From Vibrio mimicus CAIM 602 (GTDB lineage: Bacteria; Pseudomonadota; Gammaproteobacteria; Enterobacterales; Vibrionaceae): a DNA stretch of 64,000 nt. The translations under genes and the position numbers were made by a program. Positions 55,547 through 64,000 of this stretch are shown in pieces. The stretch spans positions 30,860-94,859 of the forward strand of contig NZ_AOMO01000055.1 of assembly GCF_000338875.1 (NCBI RefSeq), written 5' to 3'. Below the pieces are notes generated by a model. That model did not search any database. It saw only the letters and a program-made list of their open reading frames with translations, and was not told where the DNA came from. Position 1 is the first letter of the stretch. Each line of letters begins with the position of its first letter.

Positions 55547-58500
55547 CGGGTTTATCATTTATCGCCGTAACATCAATTACGAATTGCGCACTGTTGTTAT
55601 GTGCGGTCGATGGATCCCCAGCAATTTCGATTCCCGCATTGCCGTTGTCATTCACATTGAGTGTCACCGCTACCTGACCATAAAAATCAGGTGCTGGAAT
55701 GAATTTAACCACACCTGCAGCGATCGCAGCATTGATATCGGCCACCTTGCCAGAGATGGAGAGTGTGCCCGTACCATCACCGCTGATGTTTAAACCACTG
55801 CTGTGCGTAGGATCAATGAGCAACACCCCACTGTTGACACCAATTTGCAAGTTATATTGTGCATTTGGATCATCCAACTGCGCATCAATATCCGCCAGTG
55901 TGAAGCTATCCAACAACAGAGGATGATCTTCCTCCGTCACTTGGTTTTGAACATTGAGAATGTCGGGACGATCGTTTACCGCCGTCACGTCCACGCTCAC
56001 ATCAAACTCTTGCGCAGCACCTAAGTGCTGACTTCCTGTCAGCCCGGTATCGACTGACTGCACTTTAAAATGCAGATTGCCATTCCAGTTCAGTTGATTG
56101 TTATCCCCTGAATTGAAAATCACTTTGTCGAGTTGCTGCGTATTGATTTCAAACACCCACACACCGGCACCAAGACTCGTTCCCAGAGTACCATCAAGCA
56201 AGCTCAGTGAAGCGCCATCTGGCACGCCGGAAATTTCGACTCGCAAGGTTTCAGGCGTGTTTTCAGTGTAATTAGCCCCACTTGGTAAACTCGCCGCTTT
56301 ATCAAGAATCTGCGCACCGAGGTGAATCTCTATTGGTTGACCTTCATTACCCGCCACCTCTTGCACTGGGGTAATATCTACATCATCACCTACTGGCGTT
56401 ACATTCAGCGTGAACTGACCTGTGTGCTCCACCGGTTCGCCCAGCAATGATTCTTGGGTAAAGACTTTGATCCCCAGTTGCACTTCGCCACTGAAATCTT
56501 TGGCAGGCTTAATCGCTAGTGCCGACAGATCCAGTGCCGTTAAACTACTGTTATGGATTTGAACACTCCACTCACCGCCACCATTGTTTTTCACCGTGTA
56601 ATCCGACGATAAGGATTTCACCAAGAAATCGGTTGGCAATCCGGTGAGCGTCAGCGAAACAAATTCTTCTGAACCATCGTTGTCATTGAGGCTAACATTA
56701 AACGCGTTGCCTTGATCGGCGAGTGCAATCCAACTGTCTTCATCCCCCGCCACTGCCACTGGAGTGCCAGAGCCAATCGTGATTTCATCAACCACAGGCT
56801 TCACTTCGAAGCTCACTTGTGAAGTGAAAGACTTGGCTGGATCACTACTGCTCACGCCTTGTGAGCTCGCATTGGTCTCATCAAAGATTGTGCTATCAGT
56901 GATTTTGCCACTGACCGTAATACCTACGGTATGGATGTCATTACCAGTTGGGTAATTCGGTGCAGGTTTAAAGTAAATATCACTTAATGCAGCAGGTAGC
57001 TGTGATTGTGTCAGCGTGATGCTGGTACCTAAGACTTGACCATTAGCATCGACAAAAACTCCCGCATTAGTTTCGTTGAGAGTCAGAGTGACTTCCGTCA
57101 AGACTTCCTGACCTTGTGTGCTGCTGTTGAGGCTATCAGCCAGACCAATCGCCAGATTGAGATGCACAATTCCGTCTTCATAGGCGATTCCATCTTGTGT
57201 GGGTGTATCGTGCGCAAGATCAATTGGTTGATGATTGGCATCCAGCCCCAAGGTTTCTTGCACGTTCAAAGTAATAGTTGGTGTCAGCTTATTATCCAAA
57301 GGTTGATCACCACTGCTGCTTGGAACATCGGCCACAGGAGAGATCGCTACAGGGACTTGCGCACTCAACGTTTTTTCATCACCCGATTGAGTATCCGTGG
57401 TAACAAAAGTGACTGGCAAATTAAAGTCACCCGCAAAATCACGCGGTGGGATCAAGACCAATCCTTCCAAACCGGAAACCGAGCCATCCGAATTCAGAGT
57501 GCCTTTAAACACATATTGCCCATCGACAAAGTTGAAATCTTGTCCGGAAATCGAGGCCCCTGCAGGCAGATCGCTAGCGTTAATCACGATACTCAATTCG
57601 TCAGCCACCGCGTCAAAACTGGTGGCATTGACCATCAGTTTGTCTTGGATCTGTTGACCCAAGTTAATCGAGTTATCTTCTTTGCCGATCACCAAATCAT
57701 CGGCATCACCAACCCAATTAAGTTGTGCCGCAACGCTATTACTGCCCGACACAGAAGTTGGAAAACTTAAGGTCAGCTCAGAGCTCACCTCTTTGGTGAT
57801 TTTCGCTTCACTGCTGTCTTCACCTTGGTCATAGACTTTGGCAGTAATGGAGATCTTAATGTCGTTGAAACCGTTGCTATCCGGATCGTTATTACTGCTG
57901 TACACCAAGCCATTCGGCGCTTTGATGCTGAAATCGGCTTCGTTAGTGATGGTCCATGTACCATCACCGTTGTTGATCGCACCAGTGATCAGCAGTTGGT
58001 TGAGTACTTCTTGTGGTACATTGCCAAAACTCACCACCAGTTGATCAACCCGCTCATTAGACTGATAACTGCCTGTAGTATTGCTATCAAGGTTATCAAA
58101 GCGAATCACATTCGCGCCCGGCTGACCACCGTTGGTATCGTTGATGGTGAAATCAATCTTGCCGTTGCTATCGGCTTGTACGGCCTGTGTTACGCTGCCA
58201 CTGTTTTCTACCAACAACTGACCATCAGGTTCAACAATCGGGTTCACTGTTACCCCAATTGAGCCTTGAATGACTTGCTCAGCAATGCCTTGTCCCGGAT
58301 TACCCGCATCCACATATTCGTGGTCTTGTTCTTTGACCGTAATCGCCATATTCAACGTAAAGTCGGTACTGGAGTTATGCGGTGGGATCACCTGAATATA
58401 GCCTGACGCCGAAACTTGATGAGAGAAATCGACATCCGATTGTCCAACGGCTGGCTCAAGCACTAGCACGCCATTCACTAACGTGACTTCCACATTGTTA

Positions 58501-61500
58501 ACGAACACTCGGCTGCCGTCAGGGAAACCCGAGATTTCAATTCGGCTGAAATACTCTTGTGCATCAGGATATTGAGTATTCCCCGGTGTGTTTTGCGGTA
58601 CCCAAGTAACGTTAATACGGCTGTCTTCATTGCCGGAAACCACATTGTGATAGTCTTCCGTTACATCAATTTTCGGCTCAACCAAGATACGAATCGTGTT
58701 CTCCACTTGACGCACATGACCATCGTTTTCCGTCACAATCACGGTTGCAGTAATGTCGATATTTTCCGTCGAGGACGCGACAGGCTGTACCTGAATACCC
58801 GTGATCACCTGTTCTACCGTTAAGTTAGCTTGGTAGATGGGTTTGTGATTGCTGTCATAACCTACAAAGACCAGATCGACATGTGTGCCGTCACTGTCAA
58901 ACAGCTTCACTCCATCAGGGATATTTGAAAGCAGTACAGATAAGGTTTCCGAGTTGTCATTAGGAAGGTTGCCCGCCGTTTCTCCAGTAATAACACTGAA
59001 GTTGAGATCCACTAAGCTGTCTTCAGTCACAGTGGTAATCACACCTTGGTGTGAGCCGTCGTTGAAAGTCTGCCACTGCGTGTTGCCATTCATCAACTCA
59101 ATCGAAGGCAAGTCGGCTACCCCTTTTACGGTGACATTGACGGTTTTACTGCCTAAGGATCCAATATCCTGCGCTTGCCCCGTCGACAAGGTGACGGTGT
59201 CTTTAACTATCCCCTCGACAACGAATGAGAAATTCTCGTTGCTGTGTTGAGTGGGCAAAACTTCAACTTGAGATAACGCATTTTGCGGGATCTCATAATA
59301 GGTTTTGCCATTGGGATAAGTACCTTGCGTGATTGGGCTAGGATCGGAACTAAGCCAGACGAGTGTGGCACCGGCATCGGTAAAGTCTGACAACCGAACA
59401 AACAGAGCTTCTGAACCATCTGCATCGCCTGAGAGTGTCATGGTGATCACTTCACTCAGCAACAGCGGGTCATGTTCCACATTCGGATCAACCGCATTTT
59501 GATGTGATGCATTATCCTCAAAAATCGCAATACGATTCACCGCGAAGCTACCGCGATCCGCCTCTGGAGTCACATCAATCACAATTTCCTTGGTTTCGGA
59601 TTGTGCCGTTTGCTTACCCGTAACGTAGTTGCTTGACTCTTTAGTGATGGCGGTAACATCGAGTTTAATTTGCCCCGCAAAGTTGTCTGCCGGATCAACC
59701 TGAACTTGGCCTATTTTGTTAGCAGGCACGTCATAGTATGTGCCGTTGGCATCGCTCTTAACTGGGATCGGTGAACCATCGCTGTACACCAATTTGGCGT
59801 GAGCGCCGTTTTCGGTAAAACGAATCTGGTAAGTAATGGCTTCCGGCGTACTTGTGTCCTGAGTTTGCGCAGAAATGTTGAGATTAACATTGCTGCCATC
59901 TTCAACAGCATCGTAATGGAATTCGCTGCTGCTCGTCCAAGTCGCAATATCGGCAACACTTTCAATCTCGATACGCATATTGCCGTTGGTAAAGTGGTCG
60001 CGCACCCCGTTATGCAGGATCTCCACGCTAACCGACGCATTCATGCCACCATTTGCGGTCGAGTAATGACGATCGGGCACAAAATAGAGGTTTTCTACCG
60101 TAGCGATATTGCCGCTAATAGACTGCTGCAACAGCGCGGCAGACAAAATGATATGCCCGCTTGTCGGATCCACATCCAATTTCACCAGCTGACTCGAACC
60201 ATCGAGATAATAAAAATCACCGCGGATCTGACTCGGATTCCAGATCGAGACAGCACCTAGACTTTCGCCTTGATCGACATCGTAAAGATTGACCTGTAAT
60301 GCCAACTTCAGCGCTTCAACAGGCAAGCCCGCCAGATTATCTTGCGCATTACTTTGTTCACCTGTTGGCACTAAGTTAAGTGAAGCATCGTGGCCTTGAT
60401 CTTCATAACCCGTAAATTTCTGCTGAGTAATGCTCGCTTTATGATCAGAAATGGTGATATTGAGCTGCTCAGTCGAAGTGTCGTGGTCGTAATCCGTTGC
60501 GGTGACATTAACCGTAAATTTGATGTTGTTACCATCGGCATGATCAAGCTGCGCGACCGGAGTAAACGTAGCAGTACCGTTAGGTTGAATGATTAACGTG
60601 CCCAGATCTCGGCTAACACCATTCACGGTCTCAACAACAGTCACTGTTTGTGTATTCCCGTTGAGATCCACATCGTTAACCAATGCCCCAGCTCCATCAC
60701 GGAACTGAATATCGCGCCCAGCTTCGTCTACTGCACTGATTCGTGTGACCAGCCCCTGATCCGCACCCTGCGTATCTGGTGACAAATTACTGTCTTTCGA
60801 AAACAGATTGACCGATTTCGCAGCGGTTCCTTCTTGCAGTGTAATATTCTTATCATGCAACAGCGGAACATCATCCATAATGGTGACAGGCAAGGTGACA
60901 GGTGACGAGTCACCATCAGCATCTTGCGCTAACACCGGAATATTCAATGTCAGTTGATCCGCATTGAGCGGGTGATCGACCGAGCCATTTAAGGTAAAGC
61001 TGTAGCTACCATCGGGTCTCAGCACTAAGGTAAAAATCACCGCGCCATTCGCCATACCTTGATAGGTATACACTTGACCATTAATGCTTGGAGCACCCCA
61101 TATCACAGGTTGCCCTTGCGAGGTTAACCCTGTATCGCTACTCGTGCTGGTATTGATTTGATAATGCGCAATTCCATCAGCACCTTGTGTCGAGGTAAAT
61201 TGCCCCGATACTGTAGTTGGCTCTTTGCTTTGATCGGTGCCTGTCGCTAAATCATCTTCGTTGACAGTCAAGGCTTGCGCGCTGATCACCGAAGGTTGGT
61301 CATCCACCACAGTAACAGGCAATACAATGCTGGAAGTGTCACCGTCAAAGTCGGTAGCCACCACATTAAAATTGAGCAGAAGCTCATCGCTGTCGGGCGC
61401 ATGATCCAAAGGCCCCGACAAGGTAAATTGGTAACTACCATCAGCATTCAGCTGCAGGGTAAAAATCTCTGTGCCATCGGGTTTGGTCGCGGTATAAGTG

Positions 61501-64000
61501 TGATTGCCATTAGCATCAACACTGTCTGCCAGTGTTAACACTTGCCCGCCAGACGTCACTCCCGCCAGTGGATTGCTGGTAAGGTTCAGCGTATAGGAGA
61601 CGACATGATCCGCACCTTGGGTAGTCGTAAATTGCCCTGAGGCTGTCAGTGGTTCTTTACTGGTATCAGAACCTTGCGCCAAGTCATCTTCATCCACCGA
61701 CAAAGCTTGCACTGCGGTAATTTTCGGTTTGTCATCACCAATGGTGATCGGCAACGTCGCACTGACTTTATCACCATCAAAATCGATGGCGAGCACTTTG
61801 AAATTCAGCTGTTGTAGATTGCTGCCTACTGCGTGATCAATTGGTCCAGACAGAGTAAAGGTATAACTGCCATCCGTATTCATCACTAGGGTGAAAATAG
61901 GGTTACCACCCGCCATTGCGGTGTAAGTTAGATTACCGTTGCCATCATCCACAGGAGCAGAGAGCACAACGGCTGCACCATTTGAGGTTAAGCCTTGAAC
62001 AGGATTCACGCTGTTATCAAGTTGATAACTGACCACCCGATCCGCGCCTTGCGTCACAGTAAACTGACCACTCGCGCTGAGAGATTCTTTGCTACTGTCC
62101 GAACCTTGTGGCAAGTCATTTTCCTGTACGATCAAAGCTTGCACATGAGTAAAGATAGGCTTGTCATCATTGATTTTGACGGGCAGTACAATGCTGTCAC
62201 TGTCACCATCAAAGTCCGTGGCGATCACTTTGAAATTGAGCGTTAAATCGTTGCTATCAACAGCATGATCTACCGGAGCAGTGAGCGTGAAGCTGTATGA
62301 GCCATCGGTATTCAGCACTAGGATAAAGACGGTCGTACCACCCGCGGTGGCGGTGTAGGTCAGATTGCCATGGCCATCATCCACGGGCGCAGAAAGCGTT
62401 ACCACTACACCATTGGAAGTGAGTCCTTGTACGGGGTTAACGCTGCTGTCTAGCACAAAGCTCGACACGCGATCTGCACCTTGCACCATCTCAAACTGAC
62501 CCGTCATGGTAACCGGCTCTTTGTCTGTGTCTGAGCCTTGCGGCAAGTCGTTTTCATGCACGTATAGCCCGGTCACGTTTGTGAAATAAGGCTTGTCGTC
62601 ATTGATTTTGACGGGCAGTACAATGCTGTCACTGTCGCCATCAAAGTCCGTGGCAATCACTTTGAAATTGAGTGTCAAATCGTTGCTATCAACAGCATGA
62701 TCCACCGGAGCAGACAGTGTAAAGCTGTACGAACCATCGGTATTCAGCACTAGGGTAAACACAGTCGTGCTACCTGCACTAGCCGTGTAGGTCAAATTAC
62801 CATTGCCATCATCCACGGGTGCTGAGAGCGTTACCGCTACACCATTGGAAGTGAGCCCTTGTACGGGGTTAACGCTGCTATCTAGCACAAAGCTTGATAC
62901 ACGATCCGCACCTTGCACCATCTCAAACTGACCTGTCATGGTGACCGGCTCTTTGTCTGTGTCTGAGCCTTGCGGCAAGTCGTTTTCGTGCACATACAGC
63001 CCCGTCACTTTCGTGAAGTAGGGCTTGTCGTCATTGATTTTGACGGGCAGTACAATGCTGTCACTGTCGCCATCAAAGTCCGTGGCGATCACTTTGAAAT
63101 TGAGCGTTAAATCGTTGCTATCGAGTGCATGATCCACCGGAGCGGAGAGCGTGAAACTGTATGAGCCATCGGTATTCAGTACTAAGGTAAATACGGTCGT
63201 GCTACCTGCAGTCGCGGTGTAGGTCAAATTACCATTGCCATCATCGACTGGCGCTGAGAGCGTTACCGCCACACCATTGGATGTGAGTCCTTGCACTGGG
63301 TTAACGCTGCTGTCTAGCACAAAGCTCGAGACACGATCCGCACCTTGTACCATCTCAAACTGACCCGTCATGGTGACAGGCTCTTTGTCTGTGTCTGAGC
63401 CTTGTGGCAAGTCGTTTTCATGCACATACAGCCCAGTCACGTTTGTGAAGTAAGGCTTGTCATCATTGATTTTGACCGGCAGCACAATGCTGTCACTGTC
63501 ACCATCAAAGTCCGTGGCGATCACTTTGAAATTGAGCGTTAAATCGTTGCTATCAAGTGCATGACCCACCGGCGCGGAGAGCGTAAAGCTGTATGAGCCA
63601 TCGGTATTCAGCACTAGGGTAAAGACGGTCGTGCCGCCTGCAGTCGCCGTGTAGGTCAAGTTGCCATTGCCATCATCCACAGGTGCAGAAAGCGTTACCG
63701 CCACACCGTTGGAAGTTAGTCCTTGCACGGGGTTAACGCTGCTGTCTAGCACAAAGCTCGACACACGATCTGCACCTTGCACTATCTCAAACTGACCCGT
63801 CATGGTGACGGGCTCTTTGTCTGTGTCTGAGCCTTGTGGCAAGTCGTTTTCATGCACATACAGCCCAGTCACGTTTGTGAAGTAAGGCTTGTCATCATTG
63901 ATTTTGACCGGCAGCACAATGCTGTCACTGTCACCATCAAAGTCCGTGGCGATCACTTTGAAATTGAGCGTTAAATCGTTTGCTATCAAGTGACATGATC
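55527..64000 (-). CDS. Giant RTX/T1SS adhesin, VCA0849 class, main body (N-terminus off the window)
   Basis: The frame is open for 2,820 residues and continues beyond the right edge. From the N-terminal side it shows seven near-identical to divergent 144-residue units (~64.0-60.9 kb, DDKP...VHENDLPQGSDTDKEP...FDGDSDSIVLPV), each with a D-x-D-G-D calcium-type motif. Then come about eleven less regular Ig/cadherin-like domains down to 55527. The unit length and motifs match the T1SS-143 repeat family. It would be exported by a type I system and retained at the surface to mediate adhesion or biofilm. No T1SS, LapD or LapG genes are in the window. The stop at 55527 is caused by one missing base in the CCC run of GGACCCATTTAACG. 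Adding a C gives GPHLTTQIDEL-type continuation. Confidence 0.9.
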   Translation of the reverse strand, partial: SCHLIANDLTLNFKVIATDFDGDSDSIVLPVKINDDKPYFTNVTGLYVHENDLPQGSDTDKEPVTMTGQFEIVQGADRVSSFVLDSSVNPVQGLTSNGVAVTLSAPVDDGNGNLTYTATAGGTTVFTLVLNTDGSYSFTLSAPVGHALDSNDLTLNFKVIATDFDGDSDSIVLPVKINDDKPYFTNVTGLYVHENDLPQGSDTDKEPVTMTGQFEMVQGADRVSSFVLDSSVNPVQGLTSNGVAVTLSAPVDDGNGNLTYTATAGSTTVFTLVLNTDGSYSFTLSAPVDHALDSNDLTLNFKVIATDFDGDSDSIVLPVKINDDKPYFTKVTGLYVHENDLPQGSDTDKEPVTMTGQFEMVQGADRVSSFVLDSSVNPVQGLTSNGVAVTLSAPVDDGNGNLTYTASAGSTTVFTLVLNTDGSYSFTLSAPVDHAVDSNDLTLNFKVIATDFDGDSDSIVLPVKINDDKPYFTNVTGLYVHENDLPQGSDTDKEPVTMTGQFEMVQGADRVSSFVLDSSVNPVQGLTSNGVVVTLSAPVDDGHGNLTYTATAGGTTVFILVLNTDGSYSFTLTAPVDHAVDSNDLTLNFKVIATDFDGDSDSIVLPVKINDDKPIFTHVQALIVQENDLPQGSDSSKESLSASGQFTVTQGADRVVSYQLDNSVNPVQGLTSNGAAVVLSAPVDDGNGNLTYTAMAGGNPIFTLVMNTDGSYTFTLSGPIDHAVGSNLQQLNFKVLAIDFDGDKVSATLPITIGDDKPKITAVQALSVDEDDLAQGSDTSKEPLTASGQFTTTQGADHVVSYTLNLTSNPLAGVTSGGQVLTLADSVDANGNHTYTATKPDGTEIFTLQLNADGSYQFTLSGPLDHAPDSDELLLNFNVVATDFDGDTSSIVLPVTVVDDQPSVISAQALTVNEDDLATGTDQSKEPTTVSGQFTSTQGADGIAHYQINTSTSSDTGLTSQGQPVIWGAPSINGQVYTYQGMANGAVIFTLVLRPDGSYSFTLNGSVDHPLNADQLTLNIPVLAQDADGDSSPVTLPVTIMDDVPLLHDKNITLQEGTAAKSVNLFSKDSNLSPDTQGADQGLVTRISAVDEAGRDIQFRDGAGALVNDVDLNGNTQTVTVVETVNGVSRDLGTLIIQPNGTATFTPVAQLDHADGNNIKFTVNVTATDYDHDTSTEQLNITISDHKASITQQKFTGYEDQGHDASLNLVPTGEQSNAQDNLAGLPVEALKLALQVNLYDVDQGESLGAVSIWNPSQIRGDFYYLDGSSQLVKLDVDPTSGHIILSAALLQQSISGNIATVENLYFVPDRHYSTANGGMNASVSVEILHNGVRDHFTNGNMRIEIESVADIATWTSSSEFHYDAVEDGSNVNLNISAQTQDTSTPEAITYQIRFTENGAHAKLVYSDGSPIPVKSDANGTYYDVPANKIGQVQVDPADNFAGQIKLDVTAITKESSNYVTGKQTAQSETKEIVIDVTPEADRGSFAVNRIAIFEDNASHQNAVDPNVEHDPLLLSEVITMTLSGDADGSEALFVRLSDFTDAGATLVWLSSDPSPITQGTYPNGKTYYEIPQNALSQVEVLPTQHSNENFSFVVEGIVKDTVTLSTGQAQDIGSLGSKTVNVTVKGVADLPSIELMNGNTQWQTFNDGSHQGVITTVTEDSLVDLNFSVITGETAGNLPNDNSETLSVLLSNIPDGVKLFDSDGTHVDLVFVGYDSNHKPIYQANLTVEQVITGIQVQPVASSTENIDITATVIVTENDGHVRQVENTIRILVEPKIDVTEDYHNVVSGNEDSRINVTWVPQNTPGNTQYPDAQEYFSRIEISGFPDGSRVFVNNVEVTLVNGVLVLEPAVGQSDVDFSHQVSASGYIQVIPPHNSSTDFTLNMAITVKEQDHEYVDAGNPGQGIAEQVIQGSIGVTVNPIVEPDGQLLVENSGSVTQAVQADSNGKIDFTINDTNGGQPGANVIRFDNLDSNTTGSYQSNERVDQLVVSFGNVPQEVLNQLLITGAINNGDGTWTITNEADFSIKAPNGLVYSSNNDPDSNGFNDIKISITAKVYDQGEDSSEAKITKEVSSELTLSFPTSVSGSNSVAAQLNWVGDADDLVIGKEDNSINLGQQIQDKLMVNATSFDAVADELSIVINASDLPAGASISGQDFNFVDGQYVFKGTLNSDGSVSGLEGLVLIPPRDFAGDFNLPVTFVTTDTQSGDEKTLSAQVPVAISPVADVPSSSGDQPLDNKLTPTITLNVQETLGLDANHQPIDLAHDTPTQDGIAYEDGIVHLNLAIGLADSLNSSTQGQEVLTEVTLTLNETNAGVFVDANGQVLGTSITLTQSQLPAALSDIYFKPAPNYPTGNDIHTVGITVSGKITDSTIFDETNASSQGVSSSDPAKSFTSQVSFEVKPVVDEITIGSGTPVAVAGDEDSWIALADQGNAFNVSLNDNDGSEEFVSLTLTGLPTDFLVKSLSSDYTVKNNGGGEWSVQIHNSSLTALDLSALAIKPAKDFSGEVQLGIKVFTQESLLGEPVEHTGQFTLNVTPVGDDVDITPVQEVAGNEGQPIEIHLGAQILDKAASLPSGANYTENTPETLRVEISGVPDGASLSLLDGTLGTSLGAGVWVFEINTQQLDKVIFNSGDNNQLNWNGNLHFKVQSVDTGLTGSQHLGAAQEFDVSVDVTAVNDRPDILNVQNQVTEEDHPLLLDSFTLADIDAQLDDPNAQYNLQIGVNSGVLLIDPTHSSGLNISGDGTGTLSISGKVADINAAIAAGVVKFIPAPDFYGQVAVTLNVNDNGNAGIEIAGDPSTAHNNSAQFVIDVTAINDKPEVMGPI
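60859..64000 (-). repeat. Tandem 432-bp (144-codon) repeats of the adhesin gene
   Basis: The anchor TAAGGCTTGT-like sequence occurs at 61291, 61723, 62155, 62587, 63019, 63451 and 63883, every step exactly 432 bp. The right-hand copies (62.1-64.0 kb) are nearly identical, and copies drift toward 61 kb. The array continues off the window. Confidence 0.93.

Noticed and set aside
57036..57770. A 244-codon plus-strand open frame inside the adhesin gene
   Set aside because: It lies antisense to a clearly coding frame with strong domain patterns, has no ribosome site and low-complexity composition. It is a shadow.

Overview
The window looks like a piece of a Vibrio chromosome, most likely chromosome II of V. 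cholerae or a close relative such as V. mimicus. The reasons are a Qrr quorum-sensing sRNA with a sigma-54 promoter and LuxO boxes, a CsrB-type sRNA with a VarA/GacA box, an ectABC-ask cluster, the order phhAB / acetoacetyl-CoA synthetase, an N-terminally extended GAPDH, and a giant type I-secreted adhesin of the VCA0849 class (144-residue repeats). No tRNA, rRNA, IS element, prophage or CRISPR array was seen. The species assignment is inference.

Region 1 (1-19.5 kb) is a glycosaminoglycan / galacto-N-biose utilisation locus. It holds a sulfatase maturase, two Cys-type sulfatases, a GAF-GGDEF diguanylate cyclase, a secreted PL8 hyaluronate/chondroitin lyase, a GH112 Gal-beta-1,3-HexNAc phosphorylase, a GH88 unsaturated glucuronyl hydrolase, kduD, galT, eda, kdgK, kduI and an OprD-like porin. 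Polymer would be cut outside the cytoplasm, enter through the porin, be desulfated and cut to unsaturated uronate plus HexNAc (GH88) or Gal-1-P plus HexNAc (GH112). The uronate would go through KduI, KduD, KdgK and Eda to pyruvate and triose phosphate, and Gal-1-P through GalT to UDP-Gal. A recurring 15-bp palindrome (TRAAAYR-N-YRTTTYA, KdgR-like) lies in most of its promoters, so it reads as one regulon. No inner-membrane transporter, kdgR or HexNAc catabolic gene is in the window.

Region 2 (19.6-31.3 kb): speA-speB (arginine to putrescine), an AraC regulator, a DUF3302/HlyD pair (YiaW/YiaV-like), an MscS-like protein, MgtE, and ectABC-ask_ect for ectoine, with ask_ect frameshifted.

Region 3 (31.4-45 kb): the qrr gene, two AraC regulators, a MATE pump, a small outer-membrane protein, phhA-phhB, acetoacetyl-CoA synthetase with a LysR regulator, a methyltransferase, a YddG-like exporter, a sugar O-acetyltransferase, a YtfL/PaeA-like protein and an OsmC-family protein.

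Region 4 (45-64 kb): the Csr-type sRNA, a dCMP deaminase, a GGDEF/EAL phosphodiesterase with a degenerate GGDEF, GAPDH, a small membrane protein, LysE and YjeH exporters, a second diguanylate cyclase, and the adhesin, which runs off the right edge.

Quality: three genes (ask_ect, the 5' end of ytfL, the adhesin 3' end) each look broken by one missing base, and the last ~20 bases carry two extra bases relative to the neighbouring repeats. Residual assembly indels are the simplest explanation, but real mutations are not excluded.
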